This document shows positions 1 through 9,640 of a stretch of DNA of 64,000 nt, in pieces; positions within the stretch are counted from its first letter, which is position 1, and every line of letters begins with the position of its first letter. The DNA is from Protonemura montana (taxonomy: Eukaryota; Arthropoda; Insecta; Plecoptera; Nemouridae): the NCBI GenBank assembly GCA_947568835.1, contig OX387604.1:15529076-15593075 (forward strand), in the 5' to 3' direction. A model generated the notes under the pieces. It had not been told where the DNA came from and made no database searches. It saw nothing but the letters and a program-made list of their open reading frames with translations. The translations under genes were made by a program, and so were the position numbers.

Positions 1-1309
1 GAAATCAACTATTTTCCACGAAATCATCCCGAAATGAGCCTTTTCCCATCCAATTATCTTAAATTTCAGATAATCGGTCTTTTTTTCATTTTTATCAAAC
101 CATATTTCACGGAAAATAAACAAACAAATAAAATAACCCGTTTGTTTTTATGCTAAATTAAGAGATAATGAAGCTATTTCACTGAAATATGTGTATTTTG
201 CAAAATATTTAAAATGTTTATTTTATCTCTCTAAACACACATTTCCATGGATTTGTCATATTCAGGTCTGTTTCTCATCAAATGCTGTCAACATTCCTAA
301 GCTTAGGGGGTAGAAGTAGTGGGGCAAAATGTTTGCAGTAGGAAACCATTGCCATTGGTTGGCTGAATCTTCCACTCCTTGCCATGTGAGCACCAGCACC
401 ACATGCATTCAGTCTATATAGAGATTAGCTGGGATTTCAAATTTCAATGGGGTGTAATAAATCTTTGACTTTTGAGGATCAAACAAAGCAACTCTTTGTG
501 AGTGATGGATATATTTTGATGTGTGGAATCTGGAACACGGACTTGTCTGGGAGAAAAAAGACAATCTTGCAAAGTATGTTGTTAGAACCAGGCAGTGGGT
601 CTAATTCAAATTCTAATGGATATAAAAATCTCAAACTTCTCATTTGCAGTTCTGACTTAGCAAACTATTTGGGCCCCAGTGAACAGTGTTGATGCAGAGA
701 GGTTTTTTAGGGAAGCTACCATTGAAACTTGTTCAATGTTAAGTTTTAACAAGTAGTAGGTGTTGCTCATGCTGCCATATAATGTATTTCATGGTGGCAT
801 TTATGTAAAATATTGATTTGTGCTATTAATTTTGTTCCAAGTCCCTAACAAATACCGATGTTGAGGACCTACACTAAATATTTGCTTTATTGTAATTATT
901 ATTGATCACTTCTTTATTAAAGATCCCAGTGCTTACCCTAAATCTTCATTCCTTTCGAATGTAGATCGCAAAACCCCTTTTTTCTATTTAGCTATAAACG
1001 CTAAAATTCAAATAATTAGCACTAAAATTTCGATAAAACTAATGCTAAAAACACGTTTTTTCTTTTTTTCGTCACCTATGTCTGAAATCTGTTATAGACA
1101 TGAAATTCTGTACTTTTTCCATAACACCGCCATAACACCGAAATCCAAAAAGCTTACCACGAAATTATCGGAATCATAACACCGTAAAATCTTGGCTCTA
1201 CTTATAAGTAAAGAATATTTTCATTTTTATCCTGCTTCAATCAAGGAGAAATTGGTAACACTTATTCAAGAATGCCAGTAAAGCTACGTGAACTGGATTC
1301 CATGCTCAC
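1..1309. other. Intronic DNA of TBC1D22, left edge of window
   Basis: This stretch lies downstream, in minus-strand sense, of the last visible TBC1D22 exon. It should be intron leading to the missing TBC-domain exons outside the window. I searched the minus strand for the next conserved block of the family, the short segment after the DTYRQ motif, and did not see it. The DNA is AT-rich and holds one recognisable item, a hAT transposase relic at 667-756. The open frame at 447-692 is not recognisable and lies in a different frame from that relic. Confidence 0.6.
667..756 (+). pseudogene. Relic of a hAT transposase C-terminal (dimerisation) region
   Basis: In this frame the DNA reads WAPVNSVDAERFF, close to the PVNSVDAERSFS-type motif of the hAT C-terminal dimerisation domain. 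It then jumps to IETCSMLSFNK and a stop, which resembles the last helix of such proteins. The usual stretch of about 20 residues between the two motifs is missing, so an internal deletion is likely. No upstream frame joins it, and I could not find terminal inverted repeats. It is a dead fragment inside a TBC1D22 intron. The assignment rests on two short motifs. Confidence 0.5.
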
Positions 1310-4300
1310 CTGTCTGTATGTGTCTTGATACGTTTCGTCCCGTTCTGTATCGTAATACTGTTTTACCAGGTTCCAGTAATCAAGGCGCTTTCGTTCCAAC
1401 ACCTGTTGCCGCCGTTCCAAGTTTGCCGGTAAATAACCCTATATTACACGAAAGGCTTATCAATGATTGTAATTCATGCAAATCAGCAAAATGGCATTCC
1501 AGATAAGTAAAGGGCAAAAACAAACACACTTTCATGCTTATATATTTTTTTTAAATTGAGGGTTGTTTTTCTCTCCAAATCAGCTTGATCTTGTATAACA
1601 ATTCCTGATGACCTTTTCACTTTAAAAATAAATTCGATTCAAAAATTCAAAATGTGTGACCTCAAAAAAAAAACTTAATAGTTTGATCAGAACACCTCAC
1701 AACGGCTAAAAATATACATGGCATTTACCGAGAGAAGGCGCCAAGTAACAGCGCGTACTTTGACAGGAACGCCAGACCAGCTGAGTTGCCGTAGATCCTC
1801 GAGGTTGAGCAAACTTGTATCGAAGAGCGGCAAGAAACGCTCCAGCTTGCTCTTTTCACAGTCTGCACCTGTGAACAAGCAAACAATATTTTACTAAAGC
1901 TTCGTTAACTTTCAGACCAGATGCGCAGCTCAGGTGTAGGCAGAACTAGTTACGAACAAAACATCGTGTTTTAGTAACAAAATTACCAACGCCAATTTAC
2001 CAAAGTGGACCGAGTTGTGCTGGCTGAAGGCTATGAATATTCCCAAGTAATTGGCTTAATTATCGATATCATCATCACATTACATATATTCTATATAGTT
2101 AGGTTAATGATCAAGACTGATAATCAAATATATTTAGGGACGACAAATTGCTAGACAACTGAGTACTCATCTACCAAAAGAACATAAAATTCTCTGTCCA
2201 GCTTAAGCACTATGGTTGTGAGGTTAACAGGTTTTTATTAGCACCTAATACCCCCACCATCCAGGATCGATGGGCCATTATCTTTTTTAAAATGCAGTTA
2301 CAGCCTGGCCGTCGACTTTGGCTAATTCCTCCCACTTGAACCACTGGGTTCATTGGTTTAGTCAGAGTCCAACGCTAATGTGAAACGCAAGCACTAAGCA
2401 AACTACGCAAACGAGTTGGCAACACGTGAAAACGGTGGCACCTACCAGGTGATGCTTGCGACTCTTCTTTAGAACAAACCTCTACAATTAATAATAAGGA
2501 TTAGTTAGCATTAATGAAAATTAATTGAAGTAAAGCAGTCTCAAATGTAAATCTGTTATTTGTTCCAGATTATTTGCATTTCTTACTATTTAAAAAGACG
2601 GTGACTTCTATCAAGTAGCATCAGTATCTAGTACCAAAGAACCATTTTCGTTAGTGCAAAAGTCAATCAGCAGGTATCTTTTGCAACGAAAATGCAACAT
2701 TATTGCTTGCTGGGACTCTCAGACTAAACCAGCAAACCCAATGGGGCATCATAACTGCAGACCATCGGTGCACAAATGCAAGGAGAACTGGAAATTGACT
2801 GCTGGCATTTTATTCATTTCAGGCATCTTCATACCTTCCTTGGTGGATAGGTGCGTCTTGCCGCGTATCTGGTTTGGCCGAATAGGCTGTGGTCGACCCG
2901 GCAATGCTGGTGAACTGGGCCGGTGACCTTGAGACGACTGCGTCCCTTGCGAAGCTACACCTGCTTCTGATGCATTGCCTCCCGCTTCTGTGCACAATAA
3001 GTAACATTTCACCCTTTCTGGTCCACAATAGATGTACAGTATTACAAAGAAACCTAACACTTTAATTTAAAAAATCGATTTATAGTAACAATAAAATATA
3101 TTTTTCAAATATATGCAATAATTAGCTTATTAATTACACTTGAAAAACTTTTTATGCATGATAATTGATAGCGTTGAAAATTTTTTCCAGTACTTCCATT
3201 TTAGCTACAAGGAAAAAAAGGAAATGTCATGACTGCAAAGGGTTAATAAGTAAATGAGATGAGATAGATCTTTAACATGGATTCTGGTGTTTATCAACGC
3301 ACTGTTTTGAATTGAGCTTGTGGCGCTGGTAAAATGGCATTACTCAATGACTGGTTGAAGAAAACCTACAGGAAAGTCTGGTGCTGGCACCTACCCAAAT
3401 TGTCAATTTGGGTCAAATTGTCAAAGTGCACCGAAAGGTCCAATGGCTTTTCGTCCCTTGCGACGGACGGTACAAATGGGATTCTTCCATTAAGCCAAGC
3501 AATTGAGAAGTTATTCTCTAAAGAGTGATAACTTTGATCTTTCCAGCTCTAACAGAACTGGTCATAACTGCAACCCATCAAACACCTGCCCCAGCACAGC
3601 AAAACTGCTGTGACATCACAAAAAGTGATGTTTACAGCAACGCAAAAAAAAATCTTCTTACAAGTGTAATAAACGTAACCTAGTGTACGGAACACAATAC
3701 AATTTAAAAAATATATATAGGTAAAGTTTTTGTTTAGGGCGTCAGATAGCAAACTACCAGCTGCTTGCTGAGGCGGCTTCTATTTTACAATAAGAAAACT
3801 TTTGATCCACAAAATGCGTGGGGCGAACGGAATCCACTTTCATAGCATACCTACTACAGACACAGAACTCCTTTTCCTACTCTCGTAAAAATATATTCTA
3901 CCTGACAAATTTTTATAAACAAATTTTTCTCTCTGCACGGTTATCTGGCTTTCATTTAGACTGGACTCATGATGACATGATGACACACTTAGTTTTCTAT
4001 TACGACACTAAATGCACTCCGAGGTAGAGACAGCAAAATGTGTAGTGACACACCCATTATTGCTATTTTACATGGTGTGAGTGCGACTTATTGGATGGTT
4101 CATGATTAAAATTCTCAGACCAACAACCCTTCCTCCTTCCAGTTAGTTATTATTTGCCTTCCCTTTTCTATCTAAATATACTTATCTAGCAGTTTGGTGG
4201 TTGTGCATGCACGCATTTTGTGAGATCTGTCATCAGGGAGGCTTATCAGACATTTTTGTCACAAGACATATAAACCTCTTGAATCTGAGGTAACTTTACC

Positions 4301-5220
4301 TTGTTCTAAGCGTTCAGGTGAGTGTTTGGGGAAATTGTCCCCGCTGCAGCGATGCCGGTGGATCACGCTCAAAGCCGCAGACTGTGCAAGTCTCTTGGAG
4401 ATCTTGACTTCTGTAAAACAAGCAGTTTAACGTTCAGAACCTTTATAATTGGATTTCAATAAAGTGATTTATCAGGCAGAATATAGTTTAGTGCTGGAGA
4501 TCCAATAGTTGGCATCTAATTTCAAAAGCGTAAGTTTAATTGATAGAAATAGCCACTAGCAATCTTTTCGTTGTTCTGAAAACCAGTTTACTAGTTTACT
4601 AGTATAAGGATTCGAAAATAATCGTCGGGCGAGCTTGTTTACATTTTAATAGCCAAAATCATCACAGCAGACATGAAACCATTGGACTTAAGATCATATG
4701 GTTCTAGAACATGAACCATTAGTTTCAAAAGATAGAATTTTACTGCCTTTATGCACTCATTTCTGTTTTGTGGGTATCCTGCTCTAAGATGAAGACTCAA
4801 TTAATCTCTGAACAAGAAGCTATATTTCTTTTTACCAGCAGGTCAATATGGATTATTTGTCAGTGTTGCTGTTTTCACATATTAATATACACACCAGAAA
4901 TATTGCAAAACTCATCATCCCCAATGTCCCAAGCATCACTGACACTTTCTTGGAAATCTTGGAATGAAGTTGAGCTGGATCCTGTGTTCTTCGGTCGATT
5001 CACTCCAGACTGCGGTTCTTTCTTCGGACTCGGTCTGTAATAAACAATCACTTAGCTGAGTAAATGTGAAAAATAAGGAAAATTCAAATAAATTTGCATT
5101 TAGAAAATGGCATATTAATTATAATATATTAAAGCATTACCTTCCAGGTACAGCTTTAGAAGTTTTCTTCCAGAAAGAGGCTTTCGAATCATGGCTTGAG
5201 ATGTCATTCAAGCTATCCAT
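1310..5220 (-). CDS. TBC1D22: TBC1D22-type TBC (RabGAP) protein, 5' part only
   Basis: Coding exons in minus-strand order are 5141-5220, 4895-5034, 4300-4410, 2835-2987, a doubtful microexon 2446-2466, 1729-1868 and 1310-1438. All borders are GT-AG and the phases agree. The product begins MDSLNDISSHDSKASFWKKT, carrying the FWKKTSKAVPG block typical of the TBC1D22A/B N-terminus. SFQDFQESVSDAWDIGDDEF matches the conserved acidic segment of the family. LEDLRQLSWSGVPVKVR and WRLLSGYLPANLERR mark the start of the TBC domain, and the last exon ends DTYRQ. About 258 residues are present, or 251 without the microexon. The rest of the TBC domain, with the catalytic Arg and Gln fingers, is off the left edge. 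The family acts as Rab GTPase-activating proteins, with Golgi-linked roles reported for the human members. The middle region (residues 75-170) is low-complexity and poorly conserved, as expected. Family assignment is firm; the choice between A and B is not meaningful here. Confidence 0.9.
2446..2466 (-). other. Candidate 21-nt microexon of TBC1D22
   Basis: An AG acceptor (CTAAAG) and a GTAGGT donor bracket 21 bases that would insert seven residues (EESQASP) between exons 2835-2987 and 1729-1868. Both flanking introns would be phase 1, so reading continues with or without it. The sequence is partly shared with the dispersed repeat near 22.98-23.18 kb, so it may be an exonised repeat or a chance match. 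The acceptor's pyrimidine tract is weak. Confidence 0.3.
2475..2560 (+). repeat. Dispersed repeat, copy 1 (second copy at 23038-23178)
   Basis: This stretch shares ACAAACCTCTACA, a GTTAGCATT block and CAGTCTCAAATG, in the same order and orientation, with DNA in intron 5 of TBC1D15 at 23038-23178. Copy 1 is shorter and seems to have lost part of the middle. Similarity may extend left over the candidate microexon. I see no clear terminal repeats, so the class of element is unknown. Confidence 0.5.
3012..3242 (-). mobile_element. piggyBac-type MITE with TTAA target site, copy 1
   Basis: This is a 231-bp non-coding element. On the minus strand it starts CCCTTTGCAGTCATGAC next to a TTAA (3243-3246) and ends GGACCAGAAAGGG. 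The target copy on the other side has decayed to TTCA (3008-3011). Terminal CCCTTT with a TTAA duplication is the signature of piggyBac-related elements. A second copy of almost identical length lies at 31092-31323. This copy sits about 24 bp upstream of the acceptor of the TBC1D22 exon at 2835-2987, so it supplies the likely branch-point region of that intron. Confidence 0.75.
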
Positions 5221-5310
5221 AGTACCTTACTCGGAATGCTCAAATATCAACATAGTTAACTTGATTACTATACATGTTCGTAGAATGTATCTTGGATATG
5301 AAGTAGATAC
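5221..5310 (-). promoter_or_regulatory. TBC1D22 5' leader with acceptor and uORF
   Basis: On the minus strand a pyrimidine tract ending TTTCTCTCAG stops at 5311. The coding exon then probably begins at 5310 with 90 nt of leader before the start codon at 5220. Inside the leader, a short upstream frame runs from ATG at 5275 to TGA at 5240 (11 codons). This implies a non-coding first exon farther upstream and possible translational damping. The acceptor is inferred from sequence only. Confidence 0.45.
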
Positions 5311-7055
5311 CTGAGAGAAATAAAAATCATTGGTAAATGAAATCACAGTTATTCATAGAACTATACTATTGTTCTATTTGAATAATTCCAGATCACATAT
5401 ATTTTTGTTGGCAAATGCAGCACAGCCGTTATTAGGAAACTAATGTCTGGTGGAAACATCGGCCAGGGATATTCTCCTGTCTGTTACCTGTTGCTATGAA
5501 TGGGCTTTGACAACAAAACCTGACATTTTACGGACATAGTTAATTTATTGGCATCCAAAATTGGGAACAGAAAGCGATTGATTGACTTGTTTCTTGTAGT
5601 AAATAATATAACTAGACAAGGAGAAACGTCATGAAATATTTGGCCAGCCTTGGATCTGTCATTGGGTAGATGGGAGGGTCTGTCAGCAATACCACTATTG
5701 TCCACGACTATCACAACTTGCAGAAGGTAGGGTATGAAGTAGGCTAAAACATGACACCTGCTGTACCTGTTATAATGCTCCTCTTGGAGTGCTTGTCAAT
5801 CACAATCCTATAATATTCATTACGATACTTAATGAACAAAATGTGATATGTATTTGTATTTGAGAAATGTCGTAGATGAAGAAACTAAAGTCGTCCTACG
5901 AGTCGCACTGCCTTCTCAATGCCCCATACGGCTAGATCTAATCTCAGAATCAGCTGTTAGAAGGCACTCTACACTGCAGTACCGCGTAGTTTTTGAAGAA
6001 CATTTCTTGGAAAAGTGTGTACAAATATATTGATAAAACTATTAGGCTCTGGCTCCGTGTGTTATTTAATGACATGTTATTTTAAATAGTCAGTTCTAGT
6101 TTACATAAGCCAATTTTCAATCCAATTTTCGGGGTTCATCTGAAAAGGCATCTGAACCTACTACAACCAAAAACTAATAACCAAACAAGTGCCACCCAAA
6201 ACATTCTGAAAAGTAAGACATTTATTATTTAATTTTGTTCTAATTTATCCCTACATATATTTAGCTTGTCTCATACATTAAAATGAAATATTACAAATTG
6301 ATATATAAAATGATATACTCATATAATAATCAATAACATTAAAAAAAACAAATACATTCATTTGAAACTCCTCCGTTTTCCTACTTATTGAGAAATTGCG
6401 TTACTAAGTTAAGGGCCCTCCTCAGAAAAATCAATGCAACTAAAACGTTTAATTCTGTGAGCTTACAATTGACGTTCGTTCATTCTGTAAAGTTATTACA
6501 AATAGATTCCTGCTGCGAAACGATCTTGTATGTTGAGCTAAGGTCTTGTTTTGTAGTTTTTTTTTATGATGTTAAATGCTTATTATTTATCACGAAAATT
6601 ATGGTTTTGCATTCCGTAAATTTATATTCTGATCTCATGTACGAAAAATGTTCGGCAAAAATCGGAATCCAGGCAGAACTGGTTCTTTACATTTCGAAAA
6701 AGTTTGAAAAGTGCGCGCTTAGGCTTTTTAACCCCATCTGTTGAGAACTATGTACGTTTTGGTAATTTGCTATGGCGTCGGTTAGCGGTAAGTTGGTTTG
6801 ATTCTTGTAGCTTTCCTTCAGTTGTTTATTGAAAGCGTCCTTTTGATTGGAGCGCATTGGTTTTATGTTGGCTAGGGTTGATTTCGGGAAATCATAACCA
6901 TGAAATTTTTCTTTTAACGTTGCCTCAAGCCGCTTCAGCCAACTTGTGTTTATTACATACCAGTGGCTTACTGAAGACAAGAAGCAAAGATTTGATTAAT
7001 AGTAGGCTTCGCATTGAAACTCGTATTTAAAGGGGAGTAGAGGCGAAATCTTGAA
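5311..7055. other. Divergent interval between TBC1D22 and DPY30
   Basis: The two genes are head to head here with about 1.9 kb between their start codons. The interval should hold both promoters and any non-coding first exon of TBC1D22, but I cannot place a TATA box or start site with confidence. It contains an AT-rich stretch at 6200-6360 and an unassigned minus-strand open frame (6687-6970). Open frames at 5484-5714 and 5848-6033 look random. Confidence 0.5.
6687..6970 (-). other. Unassigned open frame, possible terminal exon
   Basis: The minus strand has a strong acceptor-like tract (CTTCTTGTCTTCAG) ending at 6971, followed by about 94 open codons reading HWYVINTSWLKRLEATLKEK at the start and ending SAHFSNFFEM before TAA. 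AATAAA-like signals lie about 460 bp downstream on the same strand near 6220. Its composition looks more like protein than the surrounding DNA, but I recognise no family. Any upstream exon would have to lie antisense to DPY30. It could be a retroposed fragment or chance. Confidence 0.25.
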
Positions 7056-7091
7056 ATGTTCGCCTCAGTTGTTAAAAAATTTAAAGTGGGT

Positions 7092-9640
7092 ATGGAGTTT
7101 TTAGACCCCATAGAAGCAGGGGATCCGATTACAGGTGAAAATCCGACAGAAGAATTTTTTTCCTGCACCGACATTTTTGAGGTGGATCCAGGTACTCTTT
7201 TGTGAAATTATTACCATGAGCGATCACTTTTCCACTGGGTAGTTCTTAACCAAAGGCTCATATCTCCAGATGTCCTTGCGGACAAGGATTTTACAGAAAA
7301 ACAATCGAAATTAAGTTTGGTAGAAGGGAGGGGCATCGGGTGAGCGTTTCCTACAAACGATTGCATTTTAATTAGCTGCTTAATCATGTAACATACGAAA
7401 GTTTTACAATCTCCTGATTCTGTGATTCCTTTTAATTTTAGAACTTGTTTTTAATGCCAAGACCTGTGGCATGAGAGGATAATTTTGAAAAATGCTTTAG
7501 TCATAGAAATTGGAATAAGTCATTGTTATTCTTAATTCAATGAATTGACAGTTTTATTACTTTTGTGTCCAGAAAAGGCACCATTTGAAGAATCCAAGGA
7601 CTCCAGTGGAAGCCGAGCCACAACTCCTAGTACTCCAGTAAGTTTGTACATTTGTGTCCCTAGGGCCCTAGGGACAGTAACTTTTTTCGCACCCAAAGAT
7701 AGAACATCGCTTTTGCAAAGCGAGATCCTGCCATGTTTGGTATGCAGGAACATTTTTCGACAGAAAAGGCACTCGCTTTTACTCTGCTATCCTATCTTTT
7801 GAAAGCAAGGTCGGACGGTCAGCCGCTTTTAGCAATTAACATGTGTCTATTGGGGGAGTGTGGTTATGTTGACTACCCGAACTTTGTGTGTTCTTCAATT
7901 AATATTTTATTGAGTTATTCATATAAATATATTAAGACTAAAGAAACTATTTGTTATTTAATATTGTGATATTTGATTCCATCTGAAGTAAATAATTTTA
8001 TTCACATTCATAATCCTAAGTGAAAATGTTATGATTTAATATTACAAGTAATTAAAAAAATTCTTTATGATTGTTTTTTAGACTCATTTCTACTTGATGT
8101 AAACTTAGCACTAGTTTTGACAAAAACTATTTGAACTGGGTTTTGAATGCTAATTAAAGAACAACAAATTTCCCAACTTTTCGTAACTTGCACCTGTTAC
8201 TTTTTCAAGGGTAAGAGCAGTAATTGTTATAATTTTGTGTGGTTCCTTTGTTATCAGAAAATTTTCAGGACTGCTCATACCCTTCAAAAAGTAACGGGTA
8301 CAAGTTACGAAACGTTGGGAAATTTAGTTGTTCAAATTTAGCATTCAAAACCCAGTTCAAATAGTTAAAAAAAAAAAAAAAAAAAATCATTTTGCAGTGT
8401 CTCTAGAAAAAGTCTTCGAATAAAGAATTCACAATAAACGAATGGAAGTGACCAATGATTCTATGACATTGTTTTGGAAGATAACTTTTGAGTTTCATTA
8501 AAATTAACAAAAAATAAATTTATCTTTGTAAACTGGCGGTAAAGAAGGAGTTGCACTTTTAATTATTTTGACAGTTCAAGTCGCTTTCAGAGGTTTGCGA
8601 CAAATACCGTGTATAGGGTTTGCAAGGCAACAAAGATAAGAGCAGACATGACAGTTAGTACATAGCAAGGTAAACTTCCAAAAGATAAGAGATCGCTATG
8701 GTGAGGAAAGCGAACGTTTTCGGAGTTAGGGGGAGAAATAGTTTGTGTAAAAGCTTTGTGCATCGAGTATTCGACCCATCAGAACGGCGACTCTGATGAA
8801 ATTTTGGTAGACCAGTAATGTCTGCAAATGTTAGGTTGTTCAGGCTACATTGTACACATGATTGTTTATGGTACAAACTGTTGGTACAGCAACTTCATTT
8901 GCCTTGCTTATAACCTTTTCGACTGCATAGATAAGTGGATGAATCCTGTAATAACTGGACCATTTAAGTTGTTTTTTTGATCTAGTGAAATGAAAAGTTC
9001 TAGCCATGCCTCTTGCTATTCCAGCCTCTATGTTCATGTTGCCCTTGCTTAATGAGGTAGGCTGTGACACATTTGCCATGGCATCTATCCAATAAAAAAC
9101 CGGCACTACCGATCCTTTTTTTCTCACCCTTTTTCCTAATAAACCGGTTACGTAGTCATTTCAAGAGTTCGAGTCAAATTCTAAGAGACACCACACTCCT
9201 GTCCCATCCGTCACAATGATGCTTTGTCTTACCAACCCACCAAATGCCTTTCGTAATAATTTCACCCTTTACTCTGTCATTGGAGTAGTCTACTTTCCAG
9301 ATAAAATAAAACAGCATTTTCCCAATGACCACATAAGCAAGTACCATAGAAACCATTTTCTTAATAATAAAAAACCACTTGTCATTGTTTGTAGAAATCA
9401 ACGACTGGTTCTGCAGGCACAGCATCCATAAAAGAAGAGCCTCCAGCAAAAAAATCGAGGGCAGACTTGCAATCCGTGCCGACGCGGCAATACCTGGACC
9501 AGACGGTGGTGCCGATCTTGCTGCAGGCTATGTCTGCCTTGGCCAAGGAACGGCCTCAAGATCCCATCAACTTTGTAGCAAACTATCTTCTCAAGCACAA
9601 GGCTTTGTATGAACCATCTACTTCGCCTGTAGCCAAGTAA
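7092..9640 (+). CDS. DPY30: DPY30 homologue, core subunit of H3K4 methyltransferase complexes
   Basis: Coding exons are 7092-7191, 7573-7637 and 9395-9640, giving 136 aa (human about 99). The last exon carries the whole DPY-30 motif at about residues 84-126: [18 protein letters not shown], then [20 protein letters not shown]. In the known structure these two helices form the dimer that binds the ASH2L C-terminus in SET1/MLL complexes. The N-terminus is acidic, then low in complexity ([12 protein letters not shown]) with a basic [10 protein letters not shown] stretch; it is longer than in vertebrates and not conserved. I start at ATG 7092 because MEFLDPIE resembles the family start. An in-frame ATG at 7056, after an in-frame TAG at 7038, would add 12 residues (MFASVVKKFKVG). 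Both have a purine at -3. All borders are GT-AG (exon 2 donor GTAAGT). The gene converges on CCDC85. Confidence 0.93.
7655..7676. repeat. Perfect 22-bp palindrome inside DPY30 intron 2
   Basis: The bases TGTCCCTAGGG at 7655-7665 and their exact reverse complement at 7666-7676 form a gapless palindrome. It starts 17 bp after the exon 2 donor (GTAAGT at 7638). In RNA it could form a short hairpin near the 5' splice site. A smaller hairpin (GCTTTTGCAAAGC) follows near 7710. Confidence 0.7.
8125..8366. mobile_element. 242-bp foldback element (long-TIR MITE) in DPY30 intron 2
   Basis: Two arms of about 96 nt (8125-8220 and 8271-8366) are reverse complements with few mismatches, separated by a loop of about 50 nt. 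Both ends read AACTATTTGAACTGGGTTTT inward. No coding capacity is convincing; the open frame that crosses it simply follows the hairpin. The right end abuts a run of about 20 A (8367 on), which blurs any target duplication. It is probably a non-autonomous DNA element whose transcript would fold into a long hairpin inside the DPY30 pre-mRNA. Confidence 0.75.

Noticed and set aside
7532..7802. Overlapping plus and minus frames around DPY30 exon 2
   Set aside because: The plus frame runs past the GTAAGT donor into the intron. The real coding part is only 7573-7637, and the antisense frame exists partly because the palindrome at 7655-7676 reads alike on both strands.
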